The position numbers and the translations under genes are program-made. Shown one piece after another: positions 48,487-59,633 of a stretch of 64,000 nucleotides of DNA. The DNA lies in the NCBI GenBank assembly GCA_907163375.1, contig CAJQUW010008688.1, positions 5,001 through 69,000 on the forward strand. The letters run 5' to 3'. The notes beneath the pieces were generated by a model. It was not told where the DNA came from. It was given only the letters and a program-made list of their open reading frames with translations, and did not search any database. Positions within the stretch are counted from its first letter, which is position 1, and every line of letters begins with the position of its first letter. The DNA comes from Prostheceraeus crozeri (lineage: Eukaryota > Platyhelminthes > Polycladida > Euryleptidae).

Positions 48487-49810
48487 ATGAAAATGATCTA
48501 GAGGACGTGGATCCTGTTGACGTTGCTGGTGAGGTGGAGGTTTTTGGTCTACCGGAAATCACTGATGAGGAAAATTCGACATCTGCAAGTGGAAGATTAC
48601 ATAATCGTTGGAGAAAAATTGACTCATATCGTGTTGATATAGCATCATCATCGCCTGATAATCTTAGTGATACGCATAGTGATCTTCTAATGAAAAATCC
48701 AATTGAGTTATTTGAGCTTTACTTTGATAACAGTTTCCTCGGAGAAATTGTTGAAATGACGAACAGATATGCTCTCCAAAAAGAGTCAGACTTTGTCACC
48801 TCAGTTGATGAGCTGAAACGATTTTTCGGTATTTTGTTGATAAGTGGTTACCACTGCCTTCCATACGAGGATGCTTACTGGTCGACTGCGGCAGATCTCA
48901 GTTTTCCTTTGGTAGGCAGGATCATACCGCGCGATCGATTTCGCAAATTGAAAAGATTTTTACACTTTGTTGACAATACCAGCTAGATTGCAACGACAAA
49001 TACGCAAAAATTCGCCACTTGTACGAGGAAATAAACAAAAAGCTGATGTAATTCGGTACTTTTACCGAAGATCTAAGCATAGATGAAAGCATGGTGCCTT
49101 ACCATGGACGGCAGTCAGGGCGGATGTTCATTCGTGGAAATCCAATTAGATTTGGTTATAAGATCTGGGCAACAACCAGCACGGATGGATATCCATTCAA
49201 TCTTGAGCTGCATGCCGGTAGTTCGAACAGGCAAGAGCCTCTAGGCACCGCGGTTGTCAACAGTCTGATCGAAAGTTGTGAAAATCCTGTTGAGCATACA
49301 GTCACATTCGATAATTTTTTCACCAGTCATACTCTGCTCCTTCATTTGAAATCGTTGAGTCTAAGAGCTGCTGGGACCGTGAGGGAGTCACGAACAAATC
49401 ATTGCCCAATAAGTAGCAAAGATACCAAGAAAAAAGAAAAAGGATCACTGGATTGAAGAGGTGATGGCGATGTTATATTCTGTCAATGGCGTGATAATGC
49501 CGTCGTCACTGTTGGCAGCAACTACCTAACAGTGAATCCCACCAACACGGTGAAGCGGTGGTCCCGTACAGAACACAGGTATTGAGATATATCTTCACCT
49601 TCGATTGTCGCTCATTACAATCGTAAGATGGGGGTGTCGATGTAATGGACAGATTGCTCAGCAGCTACAGACCGTCTTTGAGAACCAAGAAATGGTACTG
49701 GAATTTGTTCTCCAATGCACTGAATCTGGCAGTTGTAGCAGCGTGGCGCGTTCAGCAGCATGTACAGGGAACGAGAAATACTGTGAGCAACTTAGAGTTT
49801 CGCAGAAATG
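48487..49810 (+). pseudogene. piggyBac-2 transposase, catalytic part
   Basis: DDE-type transposase of the piggyBac family, which excises precisely at TTAA. The frame starts after a TTTTGCAG acceptor. It has YWSTAADL, then LKRFLHFVDN, and after a stop at 48984-48986 and a frame change, LSIDESMVPYHGRQSGRMF (first Asp). VTFDNFFTSH gives the second Asp, and after further stops GGVDVMDRL gives the third. All three catalytic aspartates are still present, but at least three stops or frame changes make it inactive. It is cut at 49810 by a hAT element. Confidence 0.88.
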
Positions 49811-51737
49811 CAGGGTGCCCGCGGCTTTTGGACCATGAAATTCCAGGTTTTTCCAGGTTTTTCCAGGTATTTCAAGATTATATATTTCGTTATTTTTTTT
49901 CATGTTGATTTTCGATGAACTGGATACCATCTACTCTATCATGTTCTTAAGAAGAAAAAGTCAGATATAGGTATTTCTTTCGCATCAATTTAATGATATT
50001 TGATGTATTCGCAACATTTGATAACTTCTCATTATTTTATTCCTCATTCAAAAAATTATAAAATATAAAATCTACAAAACTACGATATATATGTATATAA
50101 ATTGTACATGAAGATAAAAGGAAAACGATAGTGATTACGATAACATCTATTGTCATGAAAGTTGCAGTTTGTTGTAAAGGTCACTTTAGCTTTTCATTAT
50201 TTTTAGAGTCTCTGCCATTTTCTTGTTGATTGCATTCTCTTCTGCCTTCGCATTTGCCAAAACAGCCATTTTCTTGCATCTCAACTCCTCCATTAATTCC
50301 TCAGCGTGCCTCTTTCGTTTGTCTTTTTCATATGACTCATGTGAAGTCGTTTTTTTTCATTTCAAGTGCATTCCGATATCGCTGCCTAGCCAGACCTACG
50401 GACTTTTTCAATTCAGGTGTAATTGCAACGTTCAATGGACCACCGCAAGCATTCAAGTGATCGAACACCATGCGCTGAGCTATGAGAGATTGATTGTGTA
50501 AATTTACAACTAAGAAATTTTTGTTCACTGAAAAGCTGGATTCGACAGAGCTATTTCCGTGTGACAAAATCAAAATCATTTTGGTCACCGTCCAGAGATC
50601 TTTCATATCAGAATTTTCTCCAATGGCCTCAGCATAAAAATCATCGAGTCTTTTGGAATTAGCTTCATAGGCATTCACTTTCTCACCGAAAACAATATCC
50701 TCAAGAAGATTGGAATATTGCTGCTTTGCTTTATCTGCAATTTCTTCAGAAACGCGGTTGGCTTCTACTAAATTCTCTAACAATATCTGCATTCGTGCAA
50801 GACATGCAGCTTTACTGGTTTGTATACAAGATGGAGACAATGCACTTGCTGCACGTACGATTGGAAAATGTAATGGACATCGTTCAAGAAACTTTCTGAC
50901 AAGGGCAGATAGAAACATCTTGCAATCACTATAAAACTGATTCTTCTGGCGTTGCTGCAAGTTTTTAAGTGCTTTGTTAGCACCAAACCCAACGTCAGGT
51001 TGAAACAATAAAGCATCACTTTTCAATGAAATATCAACAGCTGAAAGTTTCCGGAAGCTTGTCAAAGAATTCATAACTTCATGTTTTACGAAGCGTTTCA
51101 TGAGGTCTTTAATGAGTCGATCGAGATGCTCATACAAAAATGGAAACATTGGTTTAGGAGACTGAAATTGTGTCAGAAATGGTTCTATCTGCAATGCGAC
51201 AGATTTGAAGAAGTGCAGTTCAGCGATAAGAAATTGGTTATGCAACTGACTCTGAATGGTTTCATACAACTGAGTCGAAACATTCACCTCTTTAAACCAC
51301 TTCACCAAATGAGGATAAATCTCGATTGCTCTTGCGGCTACATCAGCATTTTCAATCCACCTTACTACACAGAACTTCAATGGAAAGAGATTACAACCAG
51401 TTACATCTTTAAACGATGCACGGCGAGATGGACAATCCTTAAACATATTATGTATGTTTCTTAAGAAACCGTTTATATTCCAACCAGATTCTTTATTAAA
51501 AGTCTACATGACTGTACATAGAAATATTAAATATCGTTTATGTTTTCAAGACTTTGTCAAAGTATACGAGATTTTGTATACGAGTACCCCTACGAGATTT
51601 CGTGTACGAGATACGAGTACTCGTACATGATAAAAACATTTTCAAAATTTCCAGGTTTTTCCAGGTTTTTGATATCCCAGCAGGTTTTTCCATGTTTATG
51701 GAGCAATATCAGGTTTTTCCAGGTCGCGGGCACCCTG
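49811..51737 (-). mobile_element. hAT-type element with 6-bp duplication GAAATG
   Basis: GAAATG copies lie at 49805-49810 and 51738-51743. The inverted ends are CAGGGTGCCCGCG on the left and the same on the right (reverse complement), 13 of 13. Subterminal repeats of CCAGGTTTTT occur at both ends (49843-49869 and 51650-51723). The 6-base duplication is unusual for hAT, where 8 is the norm. The minus-strand transposase remnant occupies most of the interior. It splits the piggyBac-2 transposase, and the reading frame is restored if the element and one duplication are removed. Confidence 0.88.
50337..51446 (-). CDS. hAT-type transposase, C-terminal two-thirds
   Basis: Open for 369 codons. The C-terminal dimerisation signature is ILSHGNSSVESSFSVNKNFL followed by NLHNQSLIAQRMVFDH. 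The W in VVRWIENADVA near residue 28 fits the conserved tryptophan ahead of the helical insertion domain. The N-terminal zinc finger and first catalytic aspartates are not present in this frame, and only about 290 bases remain upstream, so it appears 5'-truncated. It is a different hAT branch from the two at 34494 and 45522. Confidence 0.75.
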   Translation of the reverse strand: MFKDCPSRRASFKDVTGCNLFPLKFCVVRWIENADVAARAIEIYPHLVKWFKEVNVSTQLYETIQSQLHNQFLIAELHFFKSVALQIEPFLTQFQSPKPMFPFLYEHLDRLIKDLMKRFVKHEVMNSLTSFRKLSAVDISLKSDALLFQPDVGFGANKALKNLQQRQKNQFYSDCKMFLSALVRKFLERCPLHFPIVRAASALSPSCIQTSKAACLARMQILLENLVEANRVSEEIADKAKQQYSNLLEDIVFGEKVNAYEANSKRLDDFYAEAIGENSDMKDLWTVTKMILILSHGNSSVESSFSVNKNFLVVNLHNQSLIAQRMVFDHLNACGGPLNVAITPELKKSVGLARQRYRNALEMKKNDFT

Positions 51738-51967
51738 GAAATGTTGCAATGTCTTTGGTCCATAGTGGTCAAATTCAATGCAGGAACAGACGAGGAGGAC
51801 CAACTGCACCAACATTGAGCTGTATTAGATTTGATGGACGCGGACATTTGCCAACAGGAACAACGGAAGGCCGCTGTGTGGTATGTCAGAAGAACACAAC
51901 CAAAAAATGCATAAAATGTGACAAAAGAGTACATGTCAAATGTTTCGTTTTTTATCATACCATTTGA
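51738..51967 (+). pseudogene. piggyBac-2 transposase, C-terminal zinc domain
   Basis: Resumes exactly at the GAAATG duplication after the hAT insertion. Codons join the FRRN of 49810 to VAMSLVHSGQI in phase. It ends with a cysteine-rich domain, CVVCQKNTTKKCIKCDKRVH followed by VKC, as in piggyBac-family C-terminal zinc binding domains that recognise the element ends. Stop at 51965-51967. Confidence 0.85.
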
Positions 51968-52305
51968 CTTTTTGCATAAATTATGTAGACCTATTACATT
52001 ATGTACATGTGTAACATCTACATGTACACATTCATTTGCTGAAGATTTATTCGCAATAAATGTTTCGGACATATGCAAATAGCTTTGAATTATCAATTGC
52101 AAAAAGAAGGAATTGTTAACAAAATATGTAATTTTTTACTCCTTTACACGCCAACGTTCGAAATTTCGAACATTCAAAAAAACGATGAAATCAGGATAAA
52201 CTTCTAAATCCAACGTAGAACATATGTTGTTTACCTATATTTGGACCTGGCCTAGCAGAAAAAACGATCAAAAAATACAGTTGTCACTAAGCTCCGTGTA
52301 AGCGG

Positions 52306-53079
52306 TTAAACTAACCGCTTCTAATAGCTTTTTTAGTTGTGGAGAAGCTTTTTATGAGCATATTTTCGGCTTTTCCATGGGAAATCCCCTTTCTCTAGTT
52401 TTAGCGAACCTCTTCTTAGAACATGTCGAAAGTGAAATCCTCCCTACCTTTACTGGTGTGAAACCTTTGTTTTTTGTTCGCTATGTTGATGACATTTTAG
52501 CCTTAGTTCCTAGCAACTTTAACCTTGATTGTTTTCTCGTGTTTTTGAACTCTCTGTATCCCTCTCTCTCTCTCTCACGCATGAATGGGAAACTAATTCA
52601 CGCATCCCCTTTGTAGATGTTCTCATTTTACGTAACCCTAATCAGTTGTCTTTTAAAGTTTTTCGCAAGCACATCCACACCGATTCCTATCTCCACTTTT
52701 TTTCTCATCATGCCCTTTCTGTAATAATTAGTGTTGCGCAAGGCCTGTTTTTACGCGCTCTTAGAATTTATAGTCCGGAACACCTAAAAACCGAGTTTGA
52801 TCATATTTGTAATGCTGCATCGAAATTAGCCTATTCCCCATCTGTCTTGTACAAAGCTCAACAGAGAGCCAAATGTTCTTTTAATAACTCTAGGTCTCTT
52901 GTTGAAACGGAGAAAAATAAGTTCTTTTTTTAGCGTTCATTATGTTCCTTCTCTCGTCACATGCACGCTATGTGTCGTGAATAAATATATAATTGAATTG
53001 AATTGACACTGAAGTTCATTCTAGATTGCGTAAAACGTTGAATTGTAATTTTGCTTTTTCATAGCCCAGTAAGATTAAG
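52306..53079 (+). pseudogene. Penelope-like element A, RT C-terminal part
   Basis: Continuation of the RT interrupted at 33371. It shows the motif B block FGFSMGNPLSLVLANLFLEH and the catalytic motif C FVRYVDDILALVP. After a frameshift in a CTCTCTCT run near 52562, the thumb-like region (SYLHFFSHHALSV) follows. A stop at about 52932 and a short AT-rich run near 52980 break it. It is cut at 53079 by the P-type element, next to a GATTAAG target duplication. The junction codons resume in frame at 59742. Confidence 0.83.
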
Positions 53080-53234
53080 CAGGGAATCCTAGTTGGTCGC
53101 TGCGCTCCTCAGGAAGTGACACCCTTGCAGATTCTGACAAGGGCTTTACATACACGGGCCACTGTTGGCGCATGTATAGTTATTCATCTCAGTTTATTTT
53201 CGTTTCTCCCTAAGGAGAAATCTCCTGCCAAAGA

Positions 53235-54389
53235 GTGTCCGTCTTTACAGGGAATCCAGCAGATGTTGAAGGGAACACAGCAGATAACTGGAATCTCTTT
53301 AAGCAGCGTTGGAATACGTACTCTATCCTAGCACAGATAGGTGATCACGACAAGGAAATCCAGGTTGCCCTTTTCCTTAACTGTTTGGCAGATGACGCTT
53401 TGAAGGTCTACAATAGCTTTCGTCTCAAGTCTTGTGAGGCAGATAGAGAAGTGAAAGAGATCATTGATGAATTTGACAAGTTCGCCATAGGGGAAGTCAA
53501 CGAAATTTATGAGAGGTTTCTCTTCAACAGGTGCTCACAGAATGAAGGTGAAGCTTTTGAAAAATTTCTGTCCAATGTTCGGCACCGCGCCAACAAATGC
53601 CAGTTTTGTGACAAGTGCATTGAGTCTCTCATTAGAGACAGATTGGTCCTAGGAATAAGGGATCCAAATCTGCAGCAAGATTTATTGAAAAGGTGATCGC
53701 TTTCACTCACAGAATGCATAGACATGTGTAAGGCAGCTGAAAGTGCATCACTGCAGCAAAGAGTATTGCGACCTGACGAAAATATCATCAGCCTCAAGGA
53801 TAGTGCACAAATGGAGTCATCAAATTCACGGAGTAGGTCAGGAACTCTGGTGGAGTGTAGATTCTGTGGGACCCGTCATGTCTTTAAAAAGGAGTTATGT
53901 CCCGCATACAATAAAGAATGCATGAGATGTCACAAACTGCATCACTTTGCCAGAAAATGTCCCAAAGTGCATGGACAGAACTCGAAGGTTCCGAAACACC
54001 AGGTCCGTCAAATACAGGATAGGCCTATGGACTCAGACCACGATGGTGACTTTATCAACACAATCCATACTGCGAGAAGAGAAGCCAGATGCCAAGTTGA
54101 CTCAGGCCAAGATTCAAATTTGGTAAACACGACCCGCAATCAGGATGATGGCAAGGATGTCAAGTGCCGAATGCGTATTAACCAGCAGGATGTTGCATTA
54201 CTCATCGACTCCGGGGCGACTTGTAATGCTCTGCCAAAGCGTTACTGTTCCCAGATGACGTCATCGGAGAAGACCGTGACGTCGTGGAACAAATCAGTTG
54301 AGAGAACCCTTGGCCAGTCACATGAAGAAGTGTTCAACGGGAAGACTAAAGTGTGGCACTCCGTTGATTTCGTTGTTTGTCCAGAGGCC
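53235..54389 (+). pseudogene. Ty3/gypsy gag-protease, one stop, interrupted
   Basis: Gag: an N-terminal capsid-like region (NWNLFKQRWNTYSILAQIGD) is followed by zinc knuckles (CRFCGTRHVFKKELCPAYNK, then CMRCHKLHHFARKC). A retropepsin-like protease then has LLIDSGATCNALP, the DSGA active site. The same frame runs throughout except for one TGA at 53694-53696. The reading is cut in the protease C-part at 54389 by a Harbinger element. No 5' LTR is visible upstream; the gag start lies only about 155 bases inside the P-type end. Confidence 0.88.
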
Positions 54390-54663
54390 GGATTCTCGAC
54401 ACGCGATAACCCTTAAACCAAGCAGTGGATCACCTATCCGCTCGTGAGCGACGCCCCCGAGTGCGGCTAACCCAATTCTCGACACAGGATAGCGAGCGGG
54501 CGCTCAGTCCAGTTTAGGATTTCCCCTTATCCTAGCTCCTAGTGGTTTCACGGGGCGGTTTAGGCATGAATCAGACAATTTATGGCTACTGTTGGTTAGC
54601 AAAGACACAATATCTTACATAATAACATTTCCTCTCTATCTGTGGTAAGAGACTAACTTGTGA

Positions 54664-55463
54664 ATGATGGCTGCCTTCCTTGATATTTATCCTGACTTAG
54701 AAGATGAACACCAAATTCGACGAGATATTTTCTCATACAGTGACTAGAAATTCTATCGCCTTTACCGCTTTGATAAAACCACTTTCTCCTACATCGTCGA
54801 TTTAATTCGTCCTGATATTGAACGACCGACTTCTCGATCCTACGGGTTATCATGTGAATTACAGACGGCTGCCGCGATCAGATACTACGCGACTGGAATA
54901 TTTCAAACAGACGTTGGAGAAGGTCTCAATATCAGCCAGTCGTCAGTGCATCGATCCGTTCGGTCTGTTGGGATCGCCCTCAACAAATTATATGATCAAT
55001 TTGTCACTTGGCCTACTCGTGATCAGTTGCGACTGAACAAGATCAACTTCTACAAAATCGCCAATTTTCCAAATGTGATCGGAGCAATCGATTGCACTCA
55101 TATAAGGATAATGCGGCCGGGTGTTGATGAACATCAATACATCAACCGAAAATTCTATCCATCACTGAACGTACAAGCAGTTTGTGGACCGGCGGGCCTG
55201 CTCCATAATATGGAAGTGAATTGGCCCGGGGGATGCCATGACTCCTTCATTTTGCGACAGAGCAATGTCTTCCCTCACATGGAGACATCTCAGTTTCATG
55301 GATATATCCTGGGAGACTCGGCGTATCCTTTAACAGAATGGCTGTTAACTCCGTTCTCAAGCCCCGACACTCCGGAGAAACTTTCGTACAATTCATCACA
55401 CAAGAGGACGCGTGTCATAATCGAAAATACATTCGGTAGACTGAAACGGCGATTCCGAGGATA
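54664..55463 (+). pseudogene. Harbinger transposase (HARBI1-like), truncated
   Basis: DDE nuclease of Harbinger elements. A helix-turn-helix stretch (GEGLNISQSSVHRSV) is followed by the DDE_Tnp_4 core: NVIGAIDCTHIRI (first Asp), NMEVNWPGGCHDSFIL, GYILGDSAYPL (second Asp), and RVIIENTFGRLKRRFRG (Glu). One in-frame TAG at 54745-54747 breaks the N-terminus, and the last residues after RRFRG are lost at a deletion junction near 55460. Confidence 0.88.
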
Positions 55464-55839
55464 AAGCTCCGCCGGGAACACCGCTCCAGCCTGCGGATCC
55501 GCCGTACATGCCGAACAGCCTCTCGTCCGCAACAGATAGCTGTTTAGGAGGTGGACCGCCACCCGTCGTGCCACATCCTTTCTTAGTCGCCAAGTACCGA
55601 GTCTTGGCTCTCGTTTTCAGGTTCTTCATTTTCGTTTTGACCTGAGAAACGGTTCGCTTAAAACTCCCACATGCATTGAGAGCTTCTGTGATCTCCTCCC
55701 AAGCGACCTTTTTCTTTCGACCGAAATCGGTCTTCTCGTCCGAGTCAATGATGCCTTTATTCTTCTCATACTCATCTAAGAGAACTTTCACTTCTTCTTC
55801 AGACATGTCAGGTGCTTTGTCTTCTTGTTGGCTTGCCAT
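55464..55839 (-). pseudogene. Harbinger Myb/SANT-like accessory protein, truncated
   Basis: Minus-strand frame beginning MASQQEDKAPDMSEEEVKVL, with a trihelix/SANT-like region (KKVAWEEITEALNACGSFKR then TVSQVKTKMKNLKTRAK). Such a protein helps the Harbinger transposase reach the nucleus and the element ends. The frame continues to 55396 but from about 55460 it is antisense to the transposase. Its native C-terminus was therefore removed by the same deletion that truncated the transposase. Confidence 0.8.
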
Positions 55840-56110
55840 ACTTGAAACTGACTTGGCTTCACAGCAGTCTACACTTCAATAAGTTGCCCATTATGATAAT
55901 AAACATTTAGCTCCCGTGTGCTTGGTGACCGATATTCCCGTGGTGACTGACCTACATAATTAGTGTGTTGCCGTCCGTCTGCGATTTAGGGAAATCCTAG
56001 CGTGAGCCTGTGTCAAGAATTCGGTTATGGCGATCCCGCTCACAGAGTGAGCGGCTAACCCATATCCAAAACTCGCGCTAACCCTTAGCGTGAGCCTGTG
56101 TCGAGAATCC

Positions 56111-59010
56111 GGGCTCAGATGACCGCCTTCCAATCCTAGGCTTAAAAACATGTTTAGAGATGGGTCTGATCAAAATTTGCGAAGACAAATTTGAGAGTGA
56201 ATCAGATCAGAACTGAAGCGGAAAAGACAAAGGACATAGGAACTTTTCCAGGAGCTCACACGCTCAAAGTAGTGGAAGGAGCACAAAGTCAGATAATGCC
56301 GGATCGAAGAGTTCCGATTGCGCTGAGGGCGGCATTGAAGGAGGAGCTCAACAGATTAACTGATTTGGACATGATAGCACCAGTTTCACAGCCAACACCG
56401 TTGGTGAGCCAAATTGTAGTAGTGAAAAAGAAAGACAAGAACTTGCGTATCTGTCTTGACCCATATGAGCTGAACAAGATCTTAGAAAGAGAGCGGTACC
56501 AATTGCCGGTCCTAGAAGATGTTTTGCACGATTTGAGTGAATCCACTGTGTTTTCGAAAGCGGATTTGAAAAATGGTTACTGGCACGTACAGCTAGACGA
56601 ACAATCAAGCATGTTGACGACTTTCCAAACGTGTTTCGGCAGGTATAGAGGGCTCAGGTTGCCATTTGGATTGAAAGTATCGGCTGAGATTTTTCAGAAG
56701 AAGTTACATGAAGCACTGGACGGTTTGGAGGGAGTAGTGAACGTCGCAGATGATATCATAATCCATGGCAAAACGCTAGAGCAGCACAACATGAGGCTAG
56801 AGCGGTTTTTGCAGAGGTGTAGAACGTGGGGTATCGAGTTGAATGACACAAAAATGATCACAGCGGCGAACCAGATCACGTTCATGGGGCACCAGATATC
56901 CAGTAGAGGACTTGAGGTTGATCCTGAGAAAACGAAAGCCATCACAGAATTTCCAGTTCCAACCAATGTGACGGAATTGAAGCGCTTTCTAGGCATGGTG
57001 AACTACCTGCAGCGATACTTACCCGATGTCGCCACGATAGCATACCCACTACAGAATTTATTAAAGAAAGATACAGAGTGGACATGGAGCGAATCGCAGA
57101 AAGCTTCATTTGATAGAGTCAAGCAAATTATCAGTGAATGCACAGCACTAGCCATTTTTGATCAAGAAAAGGAGCTCGTTCTCGAGAATGATGCGTGTGA
57201 CTATGGGCTAGGTAGCGCCATGAGTGAGGAAGGCAAGCCGATAGCTTTTGCGAGTCGTCTTCTCACACCCACAGAGCGAAACTATGCCCAGATAGAAAAG
57301 GAAATGCTGGCTTTAGTTTTTGGGTTGGTCAAATTCCACCAATTCACTTTCGGGCGAAAGGTCAAGATTATTACAGATCATCAACCCCTTGTCTCTATTG
57401 TGCGAAAACCTCTTGACAAAGCACCCAGAAGGTTGAGAGCCATGCTGCTGAGAGTCCAAGAGTATGATTTCGAGTTGATCCACAAGCCGGGAAAATCTCT
57501 AATGTTAGCTGACACCCTCTCACGCGCCCCAATCAACGAAAACAACGAAGCTACACATTTTAACGTGAACAACTTGAGTCTATCTCCGATGTCGCAGAAC
57601 AAACTGCAAGAACTCCGTGCAGCTACAGAATCTAACAGTGCACTAAGTGAGCTCAAGACAACGATCATGGAAGGCTGGCCATCCCACAAGAGTCAGGTCC
57701 ACAGGGACATCACAGGTTTTTTCGATTATCGCGATGAGCTGACAGTTCAAGATGGCATTGTGCTTCGAGGGACCCGTCTAGTGATTCCAGTGTCCATGAG
57801 ATCCGAAATGAAAAAGAAGTTGCATGCGGGTCACTCAGGGATTAATTCATGTTTGCGTCGAGCCCGTCAATATGTATACTGGCCAGGCATGTCGGCTGAA
57901 ATCAGACAGTTGGTTGAATCATGTGACTCATGTAACACTTTCCAAAGTCGGCAATCAGCAGAGACTCCAATATTACACGAAACCCCTGAGAGGCCATGGG
58001 CAAAGGTGGGAACTGATTTGTTCAACTACAAAGGAAAAGACTTCCTGGTCACGGTAGATTACTACAGCAATTTTTTCGAGGTGGATGAGTTAAGTGATAA
58101 TTTGTCACAAACGATAATCGCGAAATTGAAGGAACATTTTGCACGTCATGGTATCCCAGATACACTCATTTCGGACAACGGTACACAATTTGTAGCACAC
58201 ACGTTCCAGGATTTTACTAAGAGATGGGAAATCAATCACCTCACGAGTAGCCCATATCACAGCTGTTCAAATGGAGCAGCCGAGGCAGCTGTGAAAGTGT
58301 GCAAAAATTTGATGAGAAAATGTGACCATGGTAGCGAAGATTTCAGGTTAGGTCTGCTCAACCTGAGAAACACGCCTCAGGAAGGCATAGGCTCCACTCC
58401 ATCCCAGCGGTTAATGGGGAGGATAACAAAATCCTTGATTCCCACAGCTCTCACCACGTTGTTACCGATAGGACACAACATGTGTCAGGACCGAGCACGA
58501 ATTGAGTCCAAAAGACAAAAGCAGGTAGAGAGGTACATCCACCGTAAGGACTTGCCCCCACTTCACCCAGGCGATAGAGTGCGAGTTTGTCCCAATGGAC
58601 AAAGTAAGGAGTGGCGTACTGGGGTTGTAGATGAAAGACAAGGTCCCAGGTCTTACAAAGTGTCAGTAGGACACAGTCAGATAAGGAGGAACAGGCAAGA
58701 TTTAAGAATGGAGAAACTGGAACGGAATCGGAGTGAGACCAACAGCCCCACAACCAAGGCGGACCGAGCAGGAGAAGAATCGAGAACTAGTGCCGTTGGA
58801 ACACGATCAGCCGAAGTGAGCGAATCACCGTGCGAGGAGACCTGCGAACCGACCTTCGAATCAAGGGAAGCGGAGACGAAGGGACCGGACGCGATGCGAG
58901 CAGCGAGGAGATCATCCAACGGCTCGATGCCACTACCAAGGGAAGAGGGCGTGCCGATCACCACAAGGAGTGGAAGAAATGTGAAAGTTCCCCAGAGACT
59001 AGACTTATAA
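56111..59010 (+). CDS. Ty3/gypsy pol: RT, RNase H, integrase
   Basis: After the Harbinger, a short tail of the protease (LPILGLKTCLEMGLIK) continues and then shifts frame near 56190 into one long frame of 939 codons. RT has FSKADLKNGYWHVQLDE (motif A), LPFGLKVSAEIFQ (motif B) and NVADDIIIHGK (motif C with VADD). RNase H follows, and then IHKPGKSLMLADTLSRAP. Integrase has the HHCC zinc module (HAGHSGI...CDSCNTFQ) and DDE residues in KVGTDLF, LISDNGTQF and SNGAAEAAVK. The C-terminus has a PGDRVRVC module. Enzymatic domains look intact; the copy is inactive because gag is broken and the 5' LTR is missing. Confidence 0.92.
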
Positions 59011-59107
59011 ACATTCAGTCACAGCCCATGCATGCGAATCATTTCAAAAGGGGACTTATACATTCAGTGACAGCCCGTGTGTGCGAGTCGCTTCAAACGG
59101 GGGAAGA

Positions 59108-59280
59108 TGTTACGTGACCATAGAGTAACGCTACCATATGAAATGTGAACTAGACATTTTGTTTGTATATACCATTTAATTGTGAAGTATATGTTATGTT
59201 GGAATTGAAGCAGTGGTTTCAATAGAGTGAAAGTTTCCAACCACACGAGTCTTTTAATTGATTATTCCATGTACTTAACA
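59108..59280 (+). repeat. Probable 3' LTR of the Ty3/gypsy copy
   Basis: A purine-rich tract (AAACGGGGGAAGA) immediately precedes TGTTACGTGACC, a normal start for an LTR. The segment ends TTAACA before P-type coding sequence resumes. With no 5' copy to compare, the boundary is inferred from the tract and the TG...CA ends. Confidence 0.5.
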
Positions 59281-59327
59281 CCTGACAGAGTGATAATGAG
59301 AAAGTTTATTCCAAACTCAGTTTCCTT

Positions 59328-59633
59328 TTGGAACAATTTCACCTCATTACTATGAGAAAGCCGAATTACTCCTCAGAACTCCTATCCTTATCTTACATCC
59401 TATTCAACCATAGTGCAAGTGCGTATCGATTTGTACAAGATAGTGATTGTTTGACTCTTCCATCTGCACGACATCTTCAAAGATTATCGTCGAATATGAG
59501 TGCAAGTATGTGTGATGATTCCCTTATTTCATATTTGAAATTGAAAAGTGACCAGCTTACCACGAAAGAAAAGTTAGTAATCGTTAACATTGACGATAAA
59601 CCTAAATTCACGTCTCTTTCGTGTGCTGACTGA
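59328..59633 (+). pseudogene. P-type transposase fragment
   Basis: The frame contains LLSLSYILFNHSASAYRFVQ and LTLPSARHLQRLSS, then YLKLKSDQLTTKEKLVIVNI with an Asp pair. This fits the middle of a P-element-type transposase, ahead of the segment seen at 29065. The N- and C-terminal parts are absent. Its position inside P-type ends supports the call. Confidence 0.55.

Larger units (their letters stand above)
33372..52305 (+). mobile_element. piggyBac-2, 18.9 kb with nested elements
   Basis: Inserted in the RT frame of Penelope-like element A. The right end is followed by TTAA (52306-52309). The left flank is TTAC (33368-33371), a one-base change from TTAA. The ends begin CCGCCAACG on the left and CCGCTTACACGG on the right (reverse complement). 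A palindrome, GTTCGAAATTTCGAAC or a close variant, lies at the left end, inverted near 33722, and again near 52158, about 150 bases from the right end. Removing the nested elements leaves about 3.5-4 kb, a reasonable piggyBac size. Confidence 0.85.
54390..56110. mobile_element. Harbinger-type element, internally deleted
   Basis: Inverted ends begin GGATTCTCGACAC on both sides and lie in the protease region of the Ty3/gypsy copy. Subterminal repeats of CTAACCC and GTGAGC motifs occur at 54460-54500 and 55990-56100. It carries the two proteins typical of Harbinger, converging. Flanking triplets (GCC and GGG) do not form a clear duplication. Confidence 0.82.

Noticed and set aside
55396-55463. 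C-terminal end of the Harbinger Myb-like frame
   Set aside because: This part is antisense to the transposase and reflects a deletion junction, not native sequence.
54390-56110. Three-base duplication for the Harbinger
   Set aside because: Flanking triplets are GCC and GGG, and neither restores the protease frame cleanly.
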